Below are positions 1-6,279 of a stretch of DNA of 49,704 nucleotides, one piece after another. The stretch is from an uncultured Bacillaceae bacterium (GTDB lineage: Bacteria > Bacillota > Bacilli > Bacillales > Caldibacillaceae): contig CALKAK010000096.1 in NCBI GenBank assembly GCA_937983015.1, forward strand, positions 1 through 49,704. The letters are read 5' to 3'. Position numbers and translations under genes: made by a program. The notes beneath the pieces were generated by a model that was not told the DNA's origin, ran no database searches, and saw only the letters and a list, made by a program, of their open reading frames with translations. The stretch's first letter is position 1, and the number at the start of each line of letters is the position of its first letter.

Positions 1-17
1 ATTTTTTATAAAAAGGC

Positions 18-46
18 TTGACTTTTAAAAATTAATTTAATGCAAT
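18..46 (+). promoter_or_regulatory. Possible sigma-A promoter for spo0B-obg
   Basis: TTGACT (18-23) and TGCAAT (41-46) are separated by 17 nt, about 45 nt before the spo0B start. The -35 is good and the -10 is weak. In B. subtilis spo0B-obg follows rpmA, and the T-rich first bases of the window could be the tail of such an upstream terminator. Confidence 0.4.
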
Positions 47-92
47 GCTACTGACTTTTTTCAAAGTTATCGAATAAAAGAGGGAAATGGCT

Positions 93-611
93 ATGAACGA
101 ACGGGAACTTGTGGATCTTTTGCGGCTTGTTCGCCACGATACATTAAATCAAATTCAATTATTGCAAGGCTATTTAACCCTTGGCCGGACGGAAAAGGTA
201 AGGCAGCTTCTCGATGAATGGATCAAAAATGCTCGGGAAGAAGCGAATTTATCCAATTTGAATTGTCCGCGAATGGCCGCTTTCTTCTTGACCTACAAAT
301 TCCAAGATTATTCACCGATATTACATGTTACCGTTAAGGGTGAGGGAAAATTTTCGGACGAACAAGATCGCATCTTCAGCACGTGGTTTAAACGGTTTTT
401 CGATCGCATTGAACAGCTTGTAACAAAAGGAAAAGAAAATTATATAAAAGTGGCGATCGAAATGCAGCCCGAACCTGTTTTTTACATAACCTGGAGCGGC
501 GAGACTTTTACAAAAGATGATTTTCAGGAATTGTTTCAAGAGCAACATGAGGTTTTACTTTCGCAAACGGACTTCGCGGAGAATTATTTTTTTCTGGAGT
601 TGACAATATAA
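93..611 (+). CDS. spo0B: Sporulation initiation phosphotransferase Spo0B
   Basis: This is the phosphorelay protein that accepts a phosphate from Spo0F and passes it to Spo0A at the start of sporulation. The N-terminal helix carries the family signature RHDxxNxxQ, with the phospho-accepting His at residue 15, followed by the dimerisation helical hairpin and a degenerate kinase-like C-terminal domain. The product is 172 aa from the ATG at 93. I prefer this to the ATG at 87 because the AGAGGG motif at 79-84 is only 2 nt from the first but 8 nt from the second. It is followed 31 nt later by obg, the classical spo0B-obg pair. Overall conservation is low, as usual for Spo0B, so the call rests on the histidine motif plus context. 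Confidence 0.93.
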   Translation: MNERELVDLLRLVRHDTLNQIQLLQGYLTLGRTEKVRQLLDEWIKNAREEANLSNLNCPRMAAFFLTYKFQDYSPILHVTVKGEGKFSDEQDRIFSTWFKRFFDRIEQLVTKGKENYIKVAIEMQPEPVFYITWSGETFTKDDFQELFQEQHEVLLSQTDFAENYFFLELTI

Positions 612-642
612 CGGATAGTAATGCGAGAAAGGAGGCGGGCGT

Positions 643-1926
643 ATGTTTGTCGATTACGTTAAGGTGTATGTAAAAGGTGGCGATGGCGGCGACGGTATAG
701 TGGCCTTCCGCCGTGAAAAGTATGTTCCAAAAGGTGGGCCTGCCGGTGGTGATGGAGGTAAAGGTGGCGATGTGGTTTTCGTCGTAGATGAAGGTTTAAG
801 TACGTTGATGGATTTCCGCTACCAGCGTCATTTTAAAGCAGAACGCGGCGAGAACGGCCGGGGGAAAAATCAACATGGAAAAAACGGGAAGGATCTAATC
901 GTCAAAGTACCACCGGGAACGATCGTTAAAGATGAGGAGACAGGGGAAATCATCGCTGATCTACTGGAACATGGTCAGCGCGCGGTAATCGCAAAAGGCG
1001 GTCGCGGTGGACGGGGGAACACGCGATTTGCCACGCCGCAAAATCCGGCACCTGAGATTGCAGAACGCGGCGAGCCCGGCGAAGAGCGAAATATCGTGAT
1101 CGAGTTAAAGCTACTCGCCGATGTTGGTTTAGTCGGTTTTCCCAGTGTCGGGAAATCGACGCTTCTTTCCGTGGTAAGTGCGGCGAAACCGAAAATCGCT
1201 GATTATCCGTTTACGACCTTAGTACCGAATTTAGGAGTTGTTGAGACGGAAGATCATCGTAGTTTTGTCCTGGCCGATCTGCCCGGGCTTATCGAAGGTG
1301 CTCACCAAGGAGCGGGGCTGGGTCTCGAGTTTTTACGGCATATCGAACGAACGCGTGTCATTGTTCATGTGGTCGATATGGCCGCGATCGAAGGTAGGGA
1401 CCCGTACGAAGATTTCGTGACGATCAACGAAGAATTGAAACAATACAATTTGCGCTTATTGGAAAGACCGATGATCGTGGCCGCCAATAAAATGGATATG
1501 CCGCAAGCAGAAGAAAATTTGCAAAAGTTCAAGGAAAAAGCAGGTGATATTCCGATTTATCCAATATCCGCATATACTCGCCAGGGAATACGCGAATTGT
1601 TGTTCGCGATCGCCGATGAGTTGGAAAAAGCGCCGGAGTTTCCGCTCCTTGAAGAAGAGGAGGGGAAAGCGACCGGTGTCAAATACAAATACGAAAAACC
1701 GGAAGAAGAATTTTCCATCACCCGTGATCCCGATGGGGCATTTGTCGTGCGGGGTGAAAAGGTTGAACGTTTGGTAAGAATGACGAATTTTAATTACGAA
1801 CAGTCAATCCAACGGTTCGCCCGGCAATTGCGGGGCATGGGAATCGATGAGGCGTTACGCGCACGTGGCGCTCGGGATGGCGATACCGTCCGGATCCTAG
1901 ACTTCGAATTTGAATTCATCGAATAA
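643..1926 (+). CDS. obg: Obg/CgtA GTPase
   Basis: An essential GTPase that binds the 50S ribosomal subunit and links ribosome assembly to stress and sporulation signalling. The 427-aa product has the glycine-rich Obg fold (about 1-158), then a G domain with P-loop GFPSVGKST (165-173), switch II DLPGLIEGA (212-220) and base-specificity motif NKMD (282-285), and a C-terminal OCT domain (about 350-427). Length and domain order are normal. The start is the ATG at 643 behind a strong AAGGAGG. It lies directly downstream of spo0B and probably shares its transcript. A strong terminator follows at 1943-1977. In B. subtilis pheB-pheA come next; they are absent here. Confidence 0.98.
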   Translation: MFVDYVKVYVKGGDGGDGIVAFRREKYVPKGGPAGGDGGKGGDVVFVVDEGLSTLMDFRYQRHFKAERGENGRGKNQHGKNGKDLIVKVPPGTIVKDEETGEIIADLLEHGQRAVIAKGGRGGRGNTRFATPQNPAPEIAERGEPGEERNIVIELKLLADVGLVGFPSVGKSTLLSVVSAAKPKIADYPFTTLVPNLGVVETEDHRSFVLADLPGLIEGAHQGAGLGLEFLRHIERTRVIVHVVDMAAIEGRDPYEDFVTINEELKQYNLRLLERPMIVAANKMDMPQAEENLQKFKEKAGDIPIYPISAYTRQGIRELLFAIADELEKAPEFPLLEEEEGKATGVKYKYEKPEEEFSITRDPDGAFVVRGEKVERLVRMTNFNYEQSIQRFARQLRGMGIDEALRARGARDGDTVRILDFEFEFIE

Positions 1927-1942
1927 ACTTTATCTGAAGGAG

Positions 1943-1977
1943 AAACCCGTTATCACTTGTGATACGGGTTTTTTTTT
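1943..1977 (+). terminator. Rho-independent terminator after obg
   Basis: AACCCGT...ATCAC (1943-1955) pairs with GTGATACGGGTT (1959-1970) apart from one bulged T, with a short loop and a run of nine T (1969-1977). It closes the spo0B-obg unit. Confidence 0.9.
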
Positions 1978-2041
1978 ACATAATTTAAAAACCTTGTTCA
2001 TAAGTATTTACGGAATATGTATGGCAATTTGCCCAGAGTTT

Positions 2042-2050
2042 CATACAATA
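2042..2050 (+). promoter_or_regulatory. Sporulation-type -10 element upstream of safA
   Basis: CATACAATA at 2042-2050 matches the sigma-E -10 consensus CATACAAT exactly and also fits the sigma-K form CATA-N3-TA. It lies 32 nt before the safA start. I do not see a clear -35 at the expected spacing, so only the -10 is claimed. SafA is known as a mother-cell gene in B. subtilis, which agrees. Confidence 0.55.
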
Positions 2051-2081
2051 TAGCGATATGATTTGGGGAGGAGATTAAAGC

Positions 2082-3479
2082 GTGAAGATCCATATCGTTA
2101 AAAAAGGGGAAACGCTGGAAGAGATCGCGACACGGTATAAAATCGATCTTGCAGAATTGCGGGCGATGAATACACAAATACAAGATCCGGAAAATCTATT
2201 ACCGGGGATGAAAATAAGGATTCCCACGAAAACCAGTACGGTGAAAAAAGCGGTTGAGATGCGCCAAGAAAACGATGAAGAAGTAGTACAGGAAAAGGCT
2301 AAAGAAGCGGATTCGACGCGTCAAACGTTCAAACCGTTTACACCACCTGTTTTTCCTGGCGGAGGGATTTTTCCCCAGCCACCGAAACAATTCGGCCAGC
2401 AAGGCGGATTATTCCACCAGCAAATTAAGCCATCATTGCCGCAAGACGGTTTGCCTGATTTAAGTAGTAAACAAACGGATTACGAAAAGATTTCCGGTAA
2501 TGAAGACGCGATGTCCACTCCACAAGCCCAACCACCATTCGCAAAACAGCCCGCATTTGCAAAACCAATGGGCATACCACCTTATCAGATGCCGGCGGTT
2601 ATGCCACATCCTTTTCAAGGCCCGTATTTAACACAACCCCACTTCGCACCGTACCCGGCATTTCCCGGACCCGTTTTTCCGCTGCAACCCGGTCCGTATC
2701 CTCTGACCGACACGTCACAAAAGAGTGCCTATTCCGGAGCAGATTCTTCTGAAAGTTCATCAGACCAACAAAACCAATATGATCATTACACAGATGATAC
2801 GGGAAAAAGCGACGAACTGGAACAGGTGGATTATGACAATAAGCCTTTAACTCCGGTTCAAGGTGTCGATGACATCATTCACTGGGGTCAACAAGAGCCT
2901 TATTCTTTCCAATATCCTTATGGTGTCCCGGGAATGGGCGGACCTTTTCCTATGCCTTTTCAGCAAGACCCGTTTTCCCAGATGGGAACAGCGATGCCGT
3001 GGGGGCATATGGGGATGATGCCAAATGTAGACCAAAGCCAAAAAGGGTCGCAACATCCTCACATGCCGCACCATGCTCCTGGTTATGGAATGATGTTGAA
3101 CTGGAATGTTGTAACGCCATGGACGATGTCTTCCGGTCAACCTCCGCAACCAATGGGCCAGCCCGCCCCGATGGGTACGCCTCCTTACACCCAGCAACAG
3201 ATGCCGTTGAACATGCAACCGACTAAAGATTGCGGCTGTGGCGGAATGCAACCAATGATGCCTTTTGGTCAACAGCCGTTCTACCCGTTTCCCTACCCGT
3301 CTTGGCCGATGAACGTCCAAGGGCAATGGCCACCATACGGAAATTTTGGACCGCAGCAAGCTCGTTTTGCCGATCTGGAAAACGTGGACTTTGCACCTAC
3401 AGAAAATAACTCGCCTTTTGGTGAATTTCCGGCGCCTTCAAATTATGATGATGAAGATCATGAGGACGAATCACGATGA
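2082..3479 (+). CDS. safA: Spore coat assembly protein SafA (LysM domain)
   Basis: Morphogenetic protein of the inner spore coat; the LysM domain anchors it to the forespore cortex side. Residues 1-49 form one LysM domain, starting IHIVKKGETLEEIA and closing LLPGMKIRIPT, as in B. subtilis SafA. The remaining 400 or so residues are low-complexity, rich in Pro, Gln, Met, Phe, Tyr and Gly, with an acidic stretch around 225-265, a DCGCGG cysteine cluster about 80 residues from the end and an acidic tail. At 465 aa it is longer than the 387 aa of B. subtilis SafA, the extra length being in the Pro/Gln/Met part. The start is the GTG at 2082 with GGGGAGGAG 8 nt upstream. It stands alone, with its own promoter-like element and terminator. 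Confidence 0.88.
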   Translation: MKIHIVKKGETLEEIATRYKIDLAELRAMNTQIQDPENLLPGMKIRIPTKTSTVKKAVEMRQENDEEVVQEKAKEADSTRQTFKPFTPPVFPGGGIFPQPPKQFGQQGGLFHQQIKPSLPQDGLPDLSSKQTDYEKISGNEDAMSTPQAQPPFAKQPAFAKPMGIPPYQMPAVMPHPFQGPYLTQPHFAPYPAFPGPVFPLQPGPYPLTDTSQKSAYSGADSSESSSDQQNQYDHYTDDTGKSDELEQVDYDNKPLTPVQGVDDIIHWGQQEPYSFQYPYGVPGMGGPFPMPFQQDPFSQMGTAMPWGHMGMMPNVDQSQKGSQHPHMPHHAPGYGMMLNWNVVTPWTMSSGQPPQPMGQPAPMGTPPYTQQQMPLNMQPTKDCGCGGMQPMMPFGQQPFYPFPYPSWPMNVQGQWPPYGNFGPQQARFADLENVDFAPTENNSPFGEFPAPSNYDDEDHEDESR

Positions 3480-3505
3480 CGATCCTTCGGCGATCGTCTT
3501 TTTTT
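3478..3505 (+). terminator. Terminator overlapping the safA stop codon
   Basis: GACGATC (3478-3484) pairs with GATCGTC (3492-3498) around a 7-nt loop, followed by seven T. The stem begins inside the safA TGA stop codon. Confidence 0.85.
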
Positions 3506-3600
3506 ATACCTTTCTTCGCCGGTTAAATTATTTACATTCTGGTTAAAATATGGATGCGGTAGATTATCGAAATTTTCAAGACCATGATAGGGGTGAGAAA

Positions 3601-4062
3601 ATGTTAGCTCGCATCCAACAGCAAGTAGTGCTAGCATTTCGGTTTCTACTCGTATTCACCCTGTTCACCGGTTTCTCGACAATTTCTGTAAAGGCTACAA
3701 ATCATGAAGAAATGACTGATCATACGGTAACAGTCATCTTACAAAGGGAATATTTGGATGGAGAACTTAGCGAAGAAACACTGATCAAACAAAATACCTC
3801 ACTAGAAGATGAGTACGATTTTTATTTAAATAAAGGTTGGGAACTGGTCTCTATCGAAGGCGGGAAAATCGTCTTTAAAAAATATGTCCAGGATCTTTCG
3901 CCATTAATGAAAATGAACGGTTATTTTAACACCGCATATATCCATAGCACCGCTAATTTTAAAAAGAACGGGGAAAAACGAAAGATCGTTCAATCTTTTT
4001 TCCAGATCGTACTTGAAAAAATGGAGACCCGCCTACCCGATATATTAGTTGTCGACCGATAA
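3601..4062 (+). CDS. bofC: BofC-like intercompartmental sporulation signalling protein
   Basis: BofC is a forespore-made secreted protein that restrains SpoIVB and hence pro-sigma-K processing. The 153-aa product has a signal peptide (about 1-30, hydrophobic core LAFRFLLVFTLFTGFSTI, AxA-like end SVKA). It then shows family landmarks in order: LxREYLDGE, GWELVSIEGGKIVFKK, DLSPLxKxNGYF and QSFFQIxLE. The start is the ATG at 3601 behind GGGGTGAG; an in-frame ATG at 3550 lacks a ribosome-binding site and would precede the signal peptide. The C-terminus is about 20 residues shorter than in B. subtilis, and the frame stays open to 4143 after the TAA. In B. subtilis bofC also sits just before ruvA; here two dehydrogenase genes intervene. 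Confidence 0.85.
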   Translation: MLARIQQQVVLAFRFLLVFTLFTGFSTISVKATNHEEMTDHTVTVILQREYLDGELSEETLIKQNTSLEDEYDFYLNKGWELVSIEGGKIVFKKYVQDLSPLMKMNGYFNTAYIHSTANFKKNGEKRKIVQSFFQIVLEKMETRLPDILVVDR

Positions 4063-4149
4063 CTTGTAGAAAGCACGATTCACAATCTATTAAAAATAAA
4101 AGAAAATTTGTGGAATTTTAAACGATTTATGAACAAATTTTGAAGATGA

Positions 4150-4178
4150 TTGTTATTTCTGTAAATAGTGTTATTATT
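4150..4178 (+). promoter_or_regulatory. Possible promoter for the Zn-ADH gene
   Basis: TTGTTA (4150-4155) and an AT-rich -10 candidate around 4171-4178 are about 17 nt apart, roughly 105 nt before the gene start. The match is weak. I see no Rex-like palindrome here, unlike upstream of adhE. The rest of 4063-4282 shows nothing else I recognise. Confidence 0.3.
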
Positions 4179-4282
4179 CATAATAGAGAGGCCATTCATA
4201 TACTGTAGCTCCATCTTATTTTTTATCTGTCCAGGGACTGGTTTCTAAACTAAAAAAATTCTTGGAGAAGGGAGTCTTGCTA

Positions 4283-5323
4283 ATGAAGGCACTCACATAT
4301 CTTGGTCCTGGTAAAATCGATCTCATTGAAAAACCCAGACCGAAAATCGAAAAACCGACTGATGCGGTTGTACGGATTACGAAGACTACTATTTGTGGTA
4401 CCGATTTAAACATTTTAAGAGGAAATGTTCCCGCGGTTACACCTGGACGCATTCTCGGACATGAAGGTGTGGGAGTTGTAGAAGAAGTTGGAGAAGGTGT
4501 AAGAAACTTTAAAAAAGGTGATCGGGTCATCATCTCCTGCATCACATCTTGTGGTAAATGTGATAATTGTAAAAAAGGTTTGTATGCGCACTGTGAAGAT
4601 GGTGGCTGGATTTTAGGTCATTTGATTGACGGTACGCAGGCGGAATATGTACGTATCCCTCATGCGGACAACAGTCTCCATCATATTCCAGAAGGTACCG
4701 ATGAAGAAGCACTCGTCATGCTAAGCGATATCTTACCGACCGGGTATGAAATCGGTGTCCTTTACGGTCAAGTACAACCGGGAGATACTGTGGCGATTAT
4801 CGGTGCCGGTCCGGTCGGAATGGGTGCGTTACTAACAGCACAATTCTACTCGCCGGCGGAAATTATCATGGTTGATCTGGATGATAGCCGCTTAGAAGCA
4901 TCTTTAAAATTCGGTGCTACAAAAACAGTCAATAGCGGCGACGGAAAAGCCGTGGAAAAAATCATGGAAATTACAGGTGGAAAAGGTGTCGATGTTGCGA
5001 TTGAAGCCGTCGGTATTGAAGCGACTTTCGAAATGTGCGAAAGGATCATCAAACCCGGTGGAAATATCGCCGTAGTAGGTGTACATGGTAAACCGGTTGA
5101 TTTCCATCTGGAGCAGTTGTGGATCTCCAATATTACACTAACAACCGGTTTAGTTAACACGAACACAACTCCACTATTGTTAAAGACCGTTCAGTCGAAA
5201 AAGTTACAACCTGAAAAATTGATCACTCATCGTTTCAAATTTGACCAATTCCTGGAAGCCTATGATGTATTCGGTAATGCAGCAGAAAACAAGGCGATGA
5301 AAGTCATTATATCTAACGAATAA
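4283..5323 (+). CDS. Zinc-dependent medium-chain alcohol dehydrogenase
   Basis: A 346-aa NAD(P)-dependent alcohol dehydrogenase of the medium-chain family. Catalytic zinc ligands appear to be Cys38 (CGTD), His60 (GHE) and Asp149 (MLSD), the Cys/His/Asp pattern of the Thermoanaerobacter secondary-ADH branch. Cys90, Cys93, Cys96 and Cys104 form the structural zinc lobe. The Rossmann motif is GAGPVGMG near 176, and the acidic VDLDDSR end of the second strand favours NAD over NADP. The start is the ATG at 4283, 8 nt after AAGGGAG; the earlier TTG at 4262 has no ribosome-binding site. Substrate cannot be read from sequence; a role in interconverting ethanol or other short alcohols and aldehydes is inferred from the family and from adhE nearby. 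It has no counterpart at this locus in B. subtilis. Confidence 0.9.
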   Translation: MKALTYLGPGKIDLIEKPRPKIEKPTDAVVRITKTTICGTDLNILRGNVPAVTPGRILGHEGVGVVEEVGEGVRNFKKGDRVIISCITSCGKCDNCKKGLYAHCEDGGWILGHLIDGTQAEYVRIPHADNSLHHIPEGTDEEALVMLSDILPTGYEIGVLYGQVQPGDTVAIIGAGPVGMGALLTAQFYSPAEIIMVDLDDSRLEASLKFGATKTVNSGDGKAVEKIMEITGGKGVDVAIEAVGIEATFEMCERIIKPGGNIAVVGVHGKPVDFHLEQLWISNITLTTGLVNTNTTPLLLKTVQSKKLQPEKLITHRFKFDQFLEAYDVFGNAAENKAMKVIISNE

Positions 5324-5472
5324 TAGAATAATGACAACAAAGAACGTCATATGAAATTGTATTCGTTTAGGTTTAAATGAACGATTAAAAGCTAAATCAT
5401 TTCTTTGAGTAAGCGAATAACTACTTCTCGTGCTTTTTGAAGCGTGACTAGATTTTTGCGAGAAATGGGAAT

Positions 5473-5528
5473 AACAGACAAACAGAGAGATTCGTTGAAT
5501 AGGGGCTCATCGACTCTGTTTGTCTGTT
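5473..5528. repeat. Perfect 15-bp inverted repeat
   Basis: AACAGACAAACAGAG at 5473-5487 is repeated inverted at 5514-5528. No T-run follows on the plus strand, so it is not a standard terminator in that direction. Confidence 0.85.
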
Positions 5529-5680
5529 TGATAAAACACCTTAGTTAACGCACTACCTTTACAAAATATTCCAGTTAGTGGCATTCGCTCAACAAATCAG
5601 AATTCCAGCATTTTGTGTTCCCATCCATCTCCTTCATCCAATCGATCCTTCTTTTTCTTACCTCCACATGATTTATTAAA

Positions 5681-5718
5681 ACCGGATTCATTTACCAAAA
5701 TGGGTCCGGTGTTTTTTT
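5681..5718 (+). terminator. Strong intrinsic terminator
   Basis: A 13-bp stem (5681-5693 with 5698-5710, including two G-U pairs) closes an ACCA loop, followed by GTTTTTTT. It lies 360 nt after the Zn-ADH stop, so it either ends a long 3' region of that transcript or belonged to a gene now lost. Confidence 0.85.
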
Positions 5719-5786
5719 ATCGGTTCTTTGTCAAATGGTGTTGGTGAGTATTTTAAGTGACTTCTCATGGTAAAATGAAATCAGTG

Positions 5787-5821
5787 AGCTTAGAGGATTT
5801 TAGTTCCTCTAAGCTTTTTTT
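5787..5821 (+). terminator. Second intrinsic terminator upstream of adhE
   Basis: AGCTTAGAGGA (5787-5797) pairs perfectly with TCCTCTAAGCT (5805-5815), with a 7-nt loop and a run of seven T. It insulates the adhE promoter from upstream transcription. Confidence 0.88.
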
Positions 5822-5912
5822 ATTGGGGTCCAGCTTTTTATTTTAACGCCATACTAAAGAGGAACAAGTATTGAAGGCCAAATCAGTAAAATTATGGCAA
5901 TTTATGAACATT

Positions 5913-5930
5913 ATGTGAAATATATCACAA
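5913..5930. promoter_or_regulatory. Rex/Fnr-type operator upstream of adhE
   Basis: ATGTGAAATATATCACAA differs at two positions from the Rex consensus TTGTGAAATATTTCACAA and also contains TGTGA-N6-TCACA, the Fnr/CRP-type box. It ends 4 nt before the -35 element of the adhE promoter. Rex (an NADH/NAD sensor) commonly represses fermentative dehydrogenase genes when NADH is low; Fnr would instead activate without oxygen. The sequence alone does not separate the two. Confidence 0.8.
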
Positions 5931-5934
5931 ACTA

Positions 5935-5962
5935 TTGATTTATATTCTAAATCGTTTATAAT
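5935..5962 (+). promoter_or_regulatory. Sigma-A promoter of adhE
   Basis: TTGATT (5935-5940), a 16-nt spacer and a perfect TATAAT (5957-5962). Transcription would start near 5969 and give a leader of about 310 nt before adhE. Confidence 0.75.
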
Positions 5963-6211
5963 GAAAATAGCGATAGGGACAAAATATGTTATACATGGAC
6001 AAAAATAGTCCCGAAAGTTGATAAAAATAGCGGTTAAAGTCAAAAACTATTATAGCAGAGTAGAGTAGGAACTAACGTTTCTTCAATTTACTTGATATGG
6101 GCATCATTCGAATTGTTATTAGATTTGAATGTATCAATGGTTTGGACTTATTCATTTACTTACAGTATAGGGAGAATTTTTTTAACCTATCGGGACTTTA
6201 TTGGTCATCTA

Positions 6212-6228
6212 TGGACATTATATGTCCA
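6212..6228. repeat. Perfect 17-bp palindrome in the adhE leader
   Basis: TGGACATTATATGTCCA: 7-bp arms with a 3-nt centre, about 50 nt before the adhE start codon and inside the predicted transcript. It could be an RNA hairpin or a protein operator. Confidence 0.7.
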
Positions 6229-6279
6229 ACAAAATAAATATTTTAATAAATTAACAGATTTTTTTAAGGAGGATGAATT

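Larger units (their letters stand above)
5324..5912. other. Gene-free hairpin-rich region between the two dehydrogenase genes
   Basis: No convincing gene. The region contains a perfect 15-bp inverted repeat (5473-5487 and 5514-5528, 26-nt spacer), two strong plus-strand terminators (5681-5718, 5787-5821) and minus-strand coding-like text. Read on the minus strand from about 5544 to 5396 there are some 46 stop-free codons without a start, ending LQKAREVVIRLLKEMI and a stop. It may be the decayed end of a lost gene or mobile element, but I cannot assign it. Confidence 0.5.

Noticed and set aside
2847..3359. 170-codon minus-strand frame inside safA
   Set aside because: A His/Arg-rich antisense reading of the Pro/Gln/Met-rich codons of safA, with no recognisable domain.
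5843..6043. 66-codon minus-strand frame across the adhE promoter
   Set aside because: Cys/Phe/Ile-rich AT-driven translation with no ribosome-binding site, covering the Rex/Fnr box and the promoter.
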